NCBI GenBank assembly: GCA_014843695.1
Contig: CM026398.1
Coordinates: 46,210,745 to 46,274,744 of the forward strand
From: Archivesica marissinica
Lineage: Eukaryota; Mollusca; Bivalvia; Venerida; Vesicomyidae
DNA length: 64,000 nt
Reading direction: 5' to 3'
The notes beneath the pieces are model-generated. The model ran no database searches, was not told the origin of the DNA, and was given only the letters and a program-made list of their open reading frames with translations. Shown here one piece after another: positions 41,901 to 49,864 of the stretch. The translations under genes were made by a program, and so were the position numbers. Numbering within the stretch: position 1 is the first letter of the stretch; every line of letters starts with the position of its first letter.

Positions 41901-44900
41901 TTACTGTAGTAATCGTACAGCATATCATCAACAGAGCATGAAACCATCAACTGAAATAAAATGCATAATTAAGCACCAACTGTAAATTAGTCCGCCTCCG
42001 TGGTCGAGCGGTTAAAGTCGCTGACTTGTATACTACAATAACTTATCATCACTGATGGCCACGAGTTTGAGCCCCACTCAGAACGTGTCTCTGTATATGA
42101 AAAAACGTGGTAATTTCTTACGGAGATTGGTGCACCAAGTACTAGGAAAGGTGTTGTTAGGTAAACTGTTCGTCGCTTAAATGAGCAACCGGTAGTAAAG
42201 TTAAACAACAATTAAAAAAACAACTGTAAATTAAGGTAGTTTGGGGGAAGGCATGTTGATTTTCTAGTCTACGGTGATACAGTACATACTGGAACTGACC
42301 ATTTTGGTTAGTTTATACACATTTATTTTAGCTCGATTGCGAAACAAGTTATTTCAACTTATATAAATCACTATCGAGACCTCATTCCTGATGGAATCCA
42401 TCGCCACGAGGGAGAGAGAAGAGGCAATGTGGAATTTAAATGCCTTGCCTAAGGGCACAATCGTAACGGCTCCAGTGGGGCTCGAACTCCGGACCTTTCG
42501 CACCTGGAGCGAACGCCTATCCACTGCGCTATCACGACTTCCACATTTTGGTTACGTATCTCATTTATAAAATACTTCAATACAGTTTGCTTAGTAGCGT
42601 AGACTTCCCAGAGAGAAAGGGAAAGTCTTATTTTAATAATATGTGTGTGTTAGATGTTATAGTTTAGTTTATACAAATTTATTTTACATCGATTGCGAAA
42701 CAAGTCCTTCCAACTTATATTAATCGCTCTCGCTGATGGAATTCATCACCATGAAGGAGAGAGAAGAGGCAATGTGGAATTTAAATGCCGTGCCTAAGAG
42801 CACAATCGTAACGGCTCCAGCAGGGCTCGAACTCCCCACAGTGTAACAGAGACAATGTCAATCCCAATACATGTATTTCATTCGCTCCTTCATCAGGCCA
42901 GGGCTGGAGGTTATAACACTTTTCTCCAATCTCAAACTCAGTTTCAAGCTTCTGATTGGTTCAGCTGAGTGTGAAACTCACAATCAACCAATCAAATTTC
43001 TTGAGTTCGAGTTTGAAAAAAGTTTTATAACCTCGGGCCAGGTTAGTCTATTTACAAATTTTCTTTTCATATATATAAGGACAGTAACTGTTATATGTAT
43101 TTTCAGGATTTCCCTAAAAAGTTGGCTTAGCGAAATCTTGGGATTAACACTTCTCATAGTTTCCGGAGTGGGTTTTCCAAAGTTAGAGTTTAGTATCCGA
43201 TATAATAGATCACCTTTGCATAAAACTGTGTGTGGCCAAAGCTTTCAGCTAACTGAGAGAAATATATTTCCCTCCAGTCATTAACCGTAACCGTTGGTGA
43301 CAGAACGACAACGTGTCTGTCATCGTCATCTGAGAAAACCCAAACATGCACGGCAGAGTAGGGGTTCACATTTCTGAAATGACCCCTGAATCTGGTAATG
43401 TCGGTGGAGATCATCTCGGCTCTCAATGCCATGGTCACTTCATCCTGAACGTGTTCTCTGTAGAAATAACACGCATCTGAAATCAGAAATAGTAAATGTT
43501 TAAACACATTCAAATACCCAAAATAATTTCGAATATGAGATTAAATATATGTGTACACATATACTTTGTATTGATTTGTAGATCAGTTGACTGTGCTACA
43601 GGATTTACTGTCATATGCGCAGTACGTCATTAAGGTAGAGGTGGCCGACTATGCGCAGTACGTCATTAAGGTAGAGGTGGCCGACTATGCGCAGTACGTC
43701 ATTAAGGTAGAGGTGGCCGACTAAGCGCAGTACGTCATTAAGGTAGAGGTGGCCGACTATGCGCAGTACGTCATTAAGGTAGAGGTGGCCGACTAAAGGA
43801 CAACTAACACAGTAACTGTTACTGTTAATATAAATGGTATACATATAGCTACTATCGCTCAAAATTACAAGGAACACAAATAATAGTTTGCTATATTTGT
43901 TTGCATTTAGAGGCTACGCAACGACGGCCTTTTCAAGCGACCGCGTTGTGTGGTTCATCTGTACAGGATGTATATTTAAAAAGTTGAAACTTTATTTATT
44001 TTACAACGATTGCGAAGCAAGTTCTAGCAACTTATATTAATTAATCTCGTTGGCGCAGATGAATGCGTATACGTGGTCATTCGTGTGGGAGGAAACCGGA
44101 GTACCCGGAGAAAACCAACCTGTCCTATCTGGCGACCACTGTACCATCTCACATACTTCCCGGTCCGAGGATCGAACCCAGATTGCATTGGTGATAAGCG
44201 AGCGCGCTAACTACTGCGCTAATCGGTAAATGTAAGAACTATGGATATTCATACATGGTTGTCTAAACTCTATATGCTCTTTTATCACCGAGAAATATTA
44301 TATTTACATGTATTTCATTGAAACAACTATACTAGAGGACATAGAAAACGCACACATACATTATATGATTATTATTACATGAAAAACGAAATACGAAGGA
44401 TTCCATCAAAGATATATCACATCTTTATTACAAAACACAAACTGATCAACTAAAAATATTCCAAAATGTTTAAAACTATGTATTTATATAGTTTATATTT
44501 ATCCGAATTGTGCGTTTTCTATGTCCTCTAGTATACAACGTTGATTTTCATGTTCCGTTGTAGTAATTTTTCATCCCAATAAAAACGATATGTTGTATCG
44601 AGTTTCATTCAGTGTAATATAAGATGATGCTTGGAATAATTAGAATTCTAACACGACCCAGCTAATAACATACATACTTGTAGAGTAAAATCTACCTCGG
44701 GTTATTCTGCGATATACTTACCTTGAACTATGCTGCGCGCGCATCGTGTTTTGGCTATTTAATTTATACAATGCGTGTAAAGTTATATGAATGAAAGTCA
44801 CGTGATGTTTGTAAATACTACCGTGGGAATTCGCGGAAGTGAGCTATTTTTAGAATCAGATAATCTCTTGTCCGTCTTGTTTTTCTGTTAAGTAACGTTT

Positions 44901-47372
44901 CAGTTACTATTCTGTACAATTTTATTTGACAAAATAAATAAAATTATTGATCAGTTACAATTTTTGTTCATTTATGCACTAGATTGATATTTTCCATAAA
45001 AAACCTTACGCGGGAGGACATTTCGAAAGCCAAATGCAGCGGAGTAGCACAGCGTTTGAAGAAAATACTCCTTTGATTCTCGTCTAAAATTATTAGAAGT
45101 AAGTCGTGTTAGAATCGAAATAATAAGTATCAACCGTGGTATATCGCAGAATAACCCTCGTTTGTCGTTCTTGTGCGTAGAAATATATCACTCAGGCCTT
45201 CGTGATATATTTCTACGCATAAGAACTTCAAACTTGGGATTATTCTTGCGATATACCAAGGTTGATACTTATTATTACTTAAATATTTCACAAACCTCTG
45301 GATGCAGGAAAATTACTGTCAGATAGACGATACATATGGCATTGTGGAATGCAGTCCAGTATTTCTCGGGCGGAACCTCCAGCGATGAGACAGTCACACG
45401 ATCTTTTGTTTAATTGGAATACCTCAGCTTTAAAGCTTGAACTTGATGAAGATGGGATCTGTAGGCAGCTCAATCTGGCTAATCTCCGTCTCTGTATAAA
45501 CAGTTAATTTACTGCGATTAATGCCAACATACTGGAACACCAAATCCTCATAATGTGCTGGAATGATTCTGGGCTTATTTTCGGTCAGAGTATTTGGGGG
45601 AAGTGAGAAAGTGCATGATTTCGGTTAAAGTTATAATGAAATCACCCATATAATGAACAGTGTTATAATGAAATCACGCATATAATGAACAGTGTTATAA
45701 TGAAATCACACATATAATGAATAGTGTTATAATGAAATCACCCATATAATGAACAGTGTTATAATGAAATCACGCATATAATGAACAGTGTTATAATGAA
45801 ATCACACATATAATGAATAGTGTTATAATGAAATCACACATATAATGAACAGTGTTATAATGAACTCACCCATAAATGAACAGTGTTATAATGGCACACC
45901 CTTATAATGAACGGTGTTATAATGAAATCATTCATATAATGAACAGTTTATAATGAAATCACCTATAATGAAAGTGTTATAATGAAATCACCATATAATG
46001 AACAGTGTTATAATGAACTCACCCATACAATGAACAGTGTTATAATGGCACCACCCTTATAATGAACGGTGTTATAATGAAATCATTCATATAATGAACA
46101 GTGTTATAATGAAATCACCCTATAATGAATAGTGTTATAATGAAATCACACATATAATGAACAGTGTTATAATGAACTCACCCATACAATGAACAGTGTT
46201 ATAATGGCACCACCCTTATAATGAACGGTGTTATAATGAAATCATTCATATAATGAACAGTGTTATAATGAAATCACCCTATAATGAATAGTGTTATAAT
46301 GAAATCACACATATAATGAACAGTGTTATAATGAAATCACACATATAATGAACAGTATTATAATGAAATCACACATACAATGAACAGTGTTATAATGAAA
46401 TCACACATATAATGAACAGTGTTATAATGAAATCAAATTTACAATAAACATAATTAGTCACAATAAACCTGACTTAACTTATACACACGTTATTTCCACA
46501 GTTTGCATGTATGTATCAAGATATATTTTCTGTCAACAGTTTGTTCCTCCACTTTCAGTGAGAGGGCGACAACGAGGCAATACATTAAACCTGACTTACA
46601 TTATACACAATGTCTCCACTGTTTTCTTGTATCAAGATATATTTTCTGTCAACAGTTTGTTCCTTCACTTTCAGTGACAGTGCGACAACGAGGCGTGTAC
46701 TGTCATCATCTGCAATGTTTACACATGGATTAGTTTGACAAATATATAAATATCGCCCTTGTTTGAGATAATCCACTATATACCCCCTCAACAAAGGTCA
46801 ATATCTATTTTATTATGCCGAATACAACTACTTTATAACATATTTCACACATTTAACTGCGTTAATTGAATAATTTCACGAATGCGTGATTTTTACAGTA
46901 ACACCGGCACATCCAGATTTGGGATCCCATAAATGTTCAATATATTTTCATATCGTATTTTGCTGTTACGTCTTATCGTGTGTTAAGAAGCTCAACATCT
47001 GTAAATGGTGTAAAATGTTAAAACATAACCTCAACATTTATTTCGACGTGTTGTACAAATTCGCTGCGCATCATTGAACAGTATGCACACCTTTTAAATT
47101 ATGAGTTTTATGAGAGGGGTATATTTGTATATCCCATTAAATTTCGATAAGGTATAATCATATTATAATATCTCCCATCAATGTTGCGAGGCCACATGTC
47201 TATGAAGATCACTTATGGTGTATATATATTTCATATGACATCACAGTCATACATGGCTTATTGTGTTGAAAGTCGCATGGTATGTAGTCACGTGATTGCA
47301 ATCTATATATAGCATCTGGGTTATTGATCTATAAGCTAGATCAACCGATACATGGTTTACAACAGCAACTGC

Positions 47373-47403
<31 letters not shown>

Positions 47404-48225
47404 CACACATACTATTTGTACTTGTTTATACCACAGGAACTTGAAATTGTATCCATAAGCCACCAACGGTCTCGTACCTCTATCCAAGGACACCCCCTCT
47501 ATTAAAAAAGGGGGTGTCCTAGCATAGAGGTACGAGACCGTTGGTGGCTTATGGATAAAATTTCAAGTTCCTGTGGTTTATACACATTGCTATTTTGAGG
47601 AACAAGTTTATACAACATTAGTTTAATCGCTCTCGAGATCTCATTCCTGAATGTACTCATCGCCACGAGGGAGAGAGAAGAGGCAATGTGAAATTTAAAT
47701 GCATTGCCAAACACATGCTGGACGGCTAACCAACCACATCACATAAATTATGGCTAGCCGATAATATGCCCAATGGCCTGCTTAAATATATGCTGGATGG
47801 CTAATAGTCTACGTTGCCTCTTCTCTCTCCCTCGTGGCGATGAATTCCATCAGGAATGAGGTCTCGAGAGTGATTAATATAAGTTGTAAGAACTTGTTTC
47901 GCAATCGAGCTAAAATAAATTTGTATAAACTAATCATATGATGGATGGCTAGCCAAACATGTGTGATGGCTAGTCATCAACATCATATGTCAGATTGATG
48001 GCCAAACGTATTGGATAGCTAGCCAAACCTGTGTCAGATGGCTACAACATATATAATAGACGACTAGTCCAAAAACAAAATACCTTCATTAAGTACCCAG
48101 GTTATGTTGCCGATCATGTTATCGTCAACCATTCCAATAACAAAGTGTGCTGCAGCATGTTGATATGTGACAGTGTCTGCTTTAGCTTCAAGCAGAGGGA
48201 CGTGTTCATCCTCCAATTCCATAAA
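27628..48225 (-). CDS. Gene B: paralogous interleukin-17-receptor-like protein with SEFIR domain (8 exons found, 5' exon missing)
   Basis: On the - strand: 48225-48084, 46709-46600, 45458-45296, 43476-43214, 41950-41893, 38963-38754, 31943-31905, 28550-27628. The total is 1908 nt, exactly 636 codons including stop, with all phases matched. Seen: an ectodomain with NITW, a C-rich segment and a second module; a transmembrane helix; a basic micro-exon; and a 306-residue tail with a SEFIR domain (EVMLVHHPHTD, ENWRDVAEKA, DVVFILSGGLVELC, IPCVVLDRL). The tail shares NWRD-AE-A and VV-(V/I)-(M/L)-S-GL with gene A. The leader exon (phase 0 out) should lie above 48225 and was not found. Inferred: a membrane receptor paralogous to gene A. 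Several introns are mostly satellite DNA, so transcript evidence would be needed for exact joins. Confidence 0.75.
28630..28872 (+). mobile_element. SINE family D copy, near full length
   Basis: GATTAGAGCAGTGGTTAG, CTTCTCGCCAATGCAACCCG, B box GGATTCGATCC, TCTCCGGGTACTCCGGTTTC and tail TTGTTTTGCAATCGTTGTAA. It lies in the last intron of gene B, about 80 bp from the acceptor. Confidence 0.85.
28885..29005 (+). mobile_element. SINE family B fragment (3' part)
   Basis: CCTCTTCTTTCGCCCTCATG, ATGAATTCCATCAGGATTGA, tail CTGTTTCGCAATCAAGCTAA. It directly follows the family D copy. Confidence 0.75.
29040..29165 (+). mobile_element. tRNA-like fragment
   Basis: Contains GTGGTCGACAG, CATGCAGGTCATGGGTTCGA and GTCCTACTC, a B-box-like segment. 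It could be a further SINE head. Uncertain. Confidence 0.3.
29192..29412 (+). mobile_element. SINE family D copy
   Basis: The head starts at GCGCGCTCGCTTCTTACC. B box GGGTTCGATCC, body and the AACTTGCTTCGCAATCG tail are present. Confidence 0.85.
29493..29676 (+). mobile_element. SINE family A copy, head missing
   Basis: Starts TTTTAAACCGAGGTCTCGTG and runs to the tail. The tRNA head is absent. Confidence 0.85.
29778..31830. repeat. 39-bp minisatellite, about 52 copies, two sub-blocks
   Basis: The unit is AAGCTTGATTTCTACTAAGA plus TGAAGGGTAACCCACCAGG. From about 30970 the 3' part becomes CACACTATCA(G/T)G, a second subfamily. The period is a multiple of three, so both strands show long false open frames (up to 293 codons). 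Confidence 0.95.
31905..31943 (-). CDS. Gene B juxtamembrane micro-exon
   Basis: A 39-nt exon, phase 1 in and 1 out, squeezed between the 39-bp and 43-bp satellites. The acceptor is gtattatttcag and the donor GAAA|GTGAGC. It encodes KLRRHNRREPGKE, a basic stretch that suits the cytoplasmic side of the helix. Skipping it would keep the frame, so it may be alternative. Confidence 0.55.
31982..36235. repeat. 43-bp satellite, about 99 copies
   Basis: The unit is ACAACAAATCCGTACGTATA plus CAACAAGAATAGCTGTATGT and TCC. Copies are nearly identical in the middle and contain small deletions at the left edge (32040-32400). Open frames up to 659 codons on the - strand are artefacts: the unit has no stop in any - frame. 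It lies in an intron of gene B. Confidence 0.97.
36243..36302. repeat. Short repeat ATATATCAGCTATCCGTACG
   Basis: About three copies of a 23-bp unit sharing ATCCGTACGTATA with the adjacent 43-bp satellite. Confidence 0.8.
36565..37154. mobile_element. DNA-element remnant with CTTTAAAGCAGCATTACATCG-type ends (about 590 bp)
   Basis: The left end CTTAAAGCAGCATTACATCG and right end CGATGTAATGCTGCTTTAAA plus G are inverted repeats. The interior shares AAACAGTGTTTTT with 2312-2822. It has no transposase frame. Confidence 0.7.
37228..37372 (-). mobile_element. SINE family B fragment (3' part)
   Basis: From the tail TTTATACACATTTTATTTTA to CAAAGTGGAATTAAATGCCT. The head is lost. Confidence 0.75.
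37376..37542 (-). mobile_element. SINE family D copy joined to a B fragment
   Basis: The head and body of family D (GAGTACCCGGAGAAACCCAC, GGATCAAACTCGGGTTG) lie on the - strand. They are preceded by an inverted piece of B body (TTAGGCAAGGCATTTAATTC) shared with 37228-37372, a fold-back junction. Confidence 0.65.
37550..37875. other. Unassigned intron sequence, purine-rich start
   Basis: G/A-rich stretch (AAGGGTGGATCAGAAAAGGG and related) at 37560-37640, then no recognisable element. Confidence 0.35.
37880..38555. repeat. 21-bp minisatellite, about 32 copies
   Basis: The unit is GGCAAAATGGCGGGGCTAAA plus G, varying at ATGACGG(T/G). It is G-rich on the + strand. The period is a multiple of three, so the long open frames are artefacts. 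It ends about 200 bp from the gene B transmembrane exon. Confidence 0.95.
38754..38963 (-). CDS. Gene B transmembrane exon with in-frame trinucleotide repeat
   Basis: A 210-nt exon, phase 1 in and 1 out. The acceptor is acattcatttcag and the donor AAAA|GTAAAT. An Ala-rich stretch (GAAAAVAAAAA) and DDDDD come from GCT/GAT-type triplet repeats. They are followed by an acidic stalk and a helix EIVYGVIVGLLCFSSVVTLI with a basic stop-transfer SYRK. Confidence 0.75.
39045..39270. repeat. Degenerate repeat of about 83 bp, 3 copies
   Basis: Each copy has GTACCGTAGTTC(T/A/C), a (C/A)GCA(T/C)AAT-like block, TTTCC(A/C)(C/A)AG and a CCAACGGAGTA or CCAACAGAGTAGG end. Confidence 0.6.
39300..41915. repeat. 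41-bp minisatellite, about 63 copies, containing splice-donor copies
   Basis: The unit (+ strand) is TGTAGTGGAGTATGTACGTG plus TATATTTACCAGCAGTGTTA and C. Read on the - strand, every unit has AACACTGCTG|GTAAAT, the 3' end and donor of the gene B exon at 41893-41950, which is the last unit of the array. Confidence 0.95.
41893..41950 (-). CDS. Gene B exon equivalent to gene A exon 8; its 3' end is a minisatellite unit
   Basis: A 58-nt exon, phase 0 in and 1 out. The acceptor gcattttatttcag is strong and the donor is GCTG|GTAAAT. It encodes LMVSCSVDDMLYDYYSNTA. The last 17 or so coding bases and the donor are the edge copy of the 41-bp array that fills the following intron. Confidence 0.65.
41992..42217 (+). 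mobile_element. SINE family C copy, full length
   Basis: Head CCGTGGTCGAGCGGTTAAAG, CTGACTTGTATAC, degenerate B box GAGTTTGAGCCCC, body and a shortened GAGCAACCGGTA tail. Confidence 0.8.
42305..42541 (-). mobile_element. SINE family B copy, full length
   Basis: Tail, body and head are complete, ending at CTATCACGACTTCC. Confidence 0.85.
42662..42836 (-). mobile_element. SINE family B copy, head truncated
   Basis: From TTTATACAAATTTATTTTAC to GCAGGGCTCGAACTCC, ending inside the B box. Confidence 0.8.
42898..43045. mobile_element. Palindromic MITE, copy 2
   Basis: GAGGTTATAACAC...CTGATTGGTT pairs with ACCAATCAAATTTC...GTTTTATAACCTC. The internal order is the same as at 15388-15530. It lies in an intron of gene B. 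Confidence 0.6.
43214..43476 (-). CDS. Gene B exon equivalent to gene A exon 6
   Basis: A 263-nt exon, phase 1 in and 0 out. The acceptor is tttctgatttcag and the donor GCAAAG|GTGATC. It encodes DACYFYREHVQDEVTMALRA, FRGHFRNVNPYSAVHVWVF, an acidic DDDD turn and VTVNDWREIYFSQLAES. It is longer than the gene A exon but has the same phases and opens with the same (A/C)CY motif. Confidence 0.75.
43613..43797. repeat. 36-bp minisatellite, 5 copies
   Basis: The unit is TATGCGCAGTACGTCATTAA plus GGTAGAGGTGGCCGAC, almost without variation. Confidence 0.95.
43978..44230 (-). mobile_element. SINE family D copy, full length
   Basis: Tail TTACAACGATTGCGAAGCAA, body and head GAGCGCGCTAACTACTGCGC are all present. 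Confidence 0.85.
44329..44536. mobile_element. Small DNA element with TIRs matching the 48-bp minisatellite
   Basis: ATACTAGAGGACATAGAAAA plus CGCACA at the left and TGTGCGTTTTCTATGTCCTC plus TAGTAT at the right are exact inverted repeats of about 26 bp around an AT-rich core. The right end with its TATCCGAA flank is nearly a unit of the array at 11942-12400. Confidence 0.75.
44695..45160. mobile_element. Segment bounded by 22-bp inverted repeats
   Basis: CTCGGGTTATTCTGCGATAT plus AC at the left and GTATATCGCAGAATAACCCT plus CG at the right. There is no coding frame between them. It overlaps the foldback below. Confidence 0.6.
45121..45275. mobile_element. 155-bp foldback (hairpin)
   Basis: The left arm TAATAAGTATCAACCGTGGT plus ATATCGCAGAATAACCC, then GCGTAGAAATATATCAC, pairs with GTGATATATTTCTACGC...GGGATTATTCTTGCGATATA and CCAAGGTTGATACTTATTA. 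It ends about 20 bp from a gene B exon donor. Confidence 0.75.
45296..45458 (-). CDS. Gene B exon equivalent to gene A exon 5 (tentative)
   Basis: A 163-nt exon, phase 0 in and 1 out. The acceptor is gctgcctacag and the donor CAGAG|GTTTGT. It encodes a serine run, then FKAEVFQLNKRSCDCLIAGG, ILDCIPQCHMYRLSDSN. Phases equal those of gene A exon 5 and both contain a V(F/I)QxxxxxC-like stretch. The similarity is weak, so the call rests on phase, cysteines and position. Confidence 0.5.
45630..46440. repeat. 32-bp minisatellite, about 25 copies
   Basis: The unit is GTTATAATGAAATCACACAT plus ATAATGAACAGT. A longer block with ATGGCACCACCCTTATAATG recurs about every 180 bp. It lies in an intron of gene B. 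Confidence 0.95.
46462..46581 (-). pseudogene. Degenerate tandem copy of gene B exon 46600-46709
   Basis: The copy matches the exon through CTCGTTGTCGC, TCACTGAAAGTG, GAACAAACTGTTGACAGAAA and ATATATCTTGATAC. Its splice donor region has changed (GTTAAG) and the frame stops (TAA) after HTCKLWK. It lies directly downstream of the functional exon in transcription order. Confidence 0.7.
46600..46709 (-). CDS. Gene B exon equivalent to gene A exon 4
   Basis: A 110-nt exon, phase 1 in and 0 out. The acceptor is aacattgcag and the donor TAAT|GTAAGT. It encodes DDSTRLVVALSLKVKEQTV, then KYILIQENSGDIVYN. A mutated partial copy of this exon lies directly beside it (46462-46581). Confidence 0.7.
46800..47365. 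other. Unassigned intron sequence
   Basis: Intron of gene B. AT-rich, no element recognised. An (AAC)n microsatellite follows at 47370-47404. Confidence 0.4.
47370..47410. repeat. (AAC)n microsatellite
   Basis: About 11 AAC triplets followed by a short CA run. Confidence 0.9.
47432..47575. mobile_element. 144-bp palindromic DNA element with CACAGG ends and 8-bp target duplication
   Basis: The left arm CACAGGAACTTGAAATTGTA through TCCATAAGCCACCAACGGTC and TCGTACCTCTAT...GGACACCCCC is matched almost exactly by the right arm. GTTTATAC lies at 47424-47431 and 47576-47583. It has the same end signature and duplication length as 25489-25580. Confidence 0.85.
47577..47708 (-). mobile_element. SINE family B fragment
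   Basis: TTTATACACATTGCTATTTT to GTGAAATTTAAATGCATTGC. The tail is rearranged and the head absent. The palindrome above inserted into its 3' end, since GTTTATAC is SINE tail sequence. Confidence 0.7.
47812..47935 (+). mobile_element. SINE family B fragment (3' part)
   Basis: TTGCCTCTTCTCTCTCCCTC to tail AATAAATTTGTATAAACTAA. The head is absent. Confidence 0.8.
48084..48225 (-). CDS. Gene B first located exon (equivalent of gene A exons 2+3)
   Basis: This 142-nt segment ends GAAG|GTATTT, phase 1 out. It includes TVTYQHAAAHFVIGMV and GNITWVLNEG, aligning by eye with YVTVSYTLEQ...ANISWEFTPRG of gene A exon 3. The acceptor tgatttag before 48225 gives phase 0 in and is weak, so the 5' boundary is tentative. 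Confidence 0.6.
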
Positions 48226-48393
48226 CTAAATCAGTGAATCGGGGATACAGAATTAGTTTAGTATACTGATTGGCAGAAATCACCCACAGCAGTTTCTACA
48301 ATCACGTGGCTGAAAAATTCGCCCCGCACACCGTCTTAATATGGTTAACAATTGTGCTACGTTATTTAAAAAATCCTCAAGTGGTTGAAAAGG

Positions 48394-48652
48394 GTGTATG
48401 TTTATTTATCGTCGCTACCGGTTGCCCATATGAGCGACATCTCCTGATGAGATAATCATTTTAGATTTTTGGATGATAGTGCAATAATACAGACAGAGAC
48501 CCATTCCAGAGTATCCTCTGGTTCTTTTACGTGCATTGTGTACAGCACGGACACGATACCTCGGTTTAAAGTCCCATCTGAAAGACTGTTAATTTTATTA
48601 GGGTCAAACGGGGGATAGAACCTGTGATCCCTGGATTACCAGTCCAGTGTGT
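48394..48652 (-). mobile_element. SINE family A copy, truncated in the head
   Basis: Tail to ATTACCAGTCCAGTGTG. It is flanked by TTGAAAAG on both sides (about 48385-48392 and 48653-48660), a probable target duplication. Confidence 0.85.
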
Positions 48653-48831
48653 TTGAAAAGTTATGGACCAGACACTTTATCCCAAGTGTGGCCATGAACG
48701 TTGGGCGAAAATGGTTGAGTTATCTCAATGATTTGAACATTTTATATAAATTAAATGAAAATCTTTGCAGGCGTTTAGAAACAATAAATGAATGGATGGA
48801 CACGCACGATTTCTATATAAATTATATTGTG

Positions 48832-49062
48832 GAAGTCGTGATAGCCCAGTGGTAGGCGCGTTCGCTTCATGTGCGAAAGGCCCATAGTTCGATCCCCGCT
48901 GGAGCCGTTACGATTGTGCTCTTAGGCAAGGCATTTAAATTCAACATGCCTCTTCTTTCTCCCTCGTGGCTATGGATTCCATCAGGAATGAGGTCTCGAG
49001 AGTGATTAAAATAAGTTATAAGAACTTGTTTCGCAATCGAGCTAATCTAAATTTGTATAAAA
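48832..49062 (+). mobile_element. SINE family B copy, full length
   Basis: GAAGTCGTGATAGCCCAGTG, TTCGCTTCATGTGCGAAAG, B box ATAGTTCGATCCC, body and tail. Confidence 0.85.
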
Positions 49063-49164
49063 CTATATAGCCCCAAGATGTGAAGCATCATTAAATAATA
49101 TACTTATTTTCGATGAGCCTCTGAGACGTGTGTAGTGCCTTGTTATTCCGATATAATTAAAGTT

Positions 49165-49332
49165 TAAACTTTATTTATTTTACAATGATTGCGAAGCAAG
49201 TTTTAACAACTTATATTAATCACTCTCGTTGGCGCGGATGACAGCGTAGTTGTTGTCATTCTTGCGGAAGGAAACCGGAGTACCCGGAGAAAACCCACAT
49301 GTCCGATCCGGCGACCACCGTACCATCTATCA
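49165..49332 (-). mobile_element. SINE family D copy, head missing
   Basis: TTTATTTTACAATGATTGCG tail to CGACCACCGTACCATCTATC. Confidence 0.8.
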
Positions 49333-49366
49333 TACTTATTAACATATTATATTCCGATATAATTGT

Positions 49367-49530
49367 TTAGTTTATACAAATTTATTTTAGCTCGATTGCG
49401 AAACAAGTTCTTTCAACTTATATTTAATCACTCTCTAGACCTCATTCCTGATGGAATCGATCGCCACGAGGGATAGAGAAGAGGCAACGTGGAATTTAAA
49501 TGCCTTTCCTGCCTAAGGGCACACTCGTAA
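49367..49530 (-). mobile_element. SINE family B copy, head missing
   Basis: TTTATACAAATTTATTTTAG tail to AAGGGCACACTCGTAATG. Confidence 0.8.
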
Positions 49531-49669
49531 TGTTTGTTTAAAACAGACTGTTTATTGTATGTATGTAAGTCACTTAGCTCGGTGGCTTCTACTTACTAGT
49601 ACTTATGTACTTTTATATTACATATGTTACTAACAGGTAGTGCTTTGTCTAGACAAGTTAATGTTATAT

Positions 49670-49862
49670 GGAGGATAGTGCAATGATACAGACAGAGACC
49701 CATTCTAGAGTCTCATCTGGTTCTTTTACGTGCACGACACGAGAACTCGGTTCAATCTCCCATATGAAAGACTGTCAATATTATTAGTGCCAGACGGGGG
49801 ATCGAACCTGCGATCCCTGGATTACCAGTCCAGCGTGTTACCACTGGACTACAGATCCGTCT
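49670..49862 (-). mobile_element. SINE family A copy, tail missing
   Basis: It starts GGAGGATAGTGCAATGATAC and retains body and complete tRNA head to CAGATCCGTCTGT. Confidence 0.85.
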
Positions 49863-49864
49863 GT

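Noticed and set aside
45455..45640. Alternative - strand frame (PRIIPAHYEDLVFQYVG and on to a stop) overlapping the exon at 45458
   Set aside because: It looks coding-like, but no donor fits before its stop and its phase does not connect to neighbours. It could be a remnant of an unrelated element.
48240..48400. Possible short exon upstream of gene B (acceptor aatttttcag near 48320)
   Set aside because: The phase and length do not match the missing leader exon and no leader-like sequence follows.
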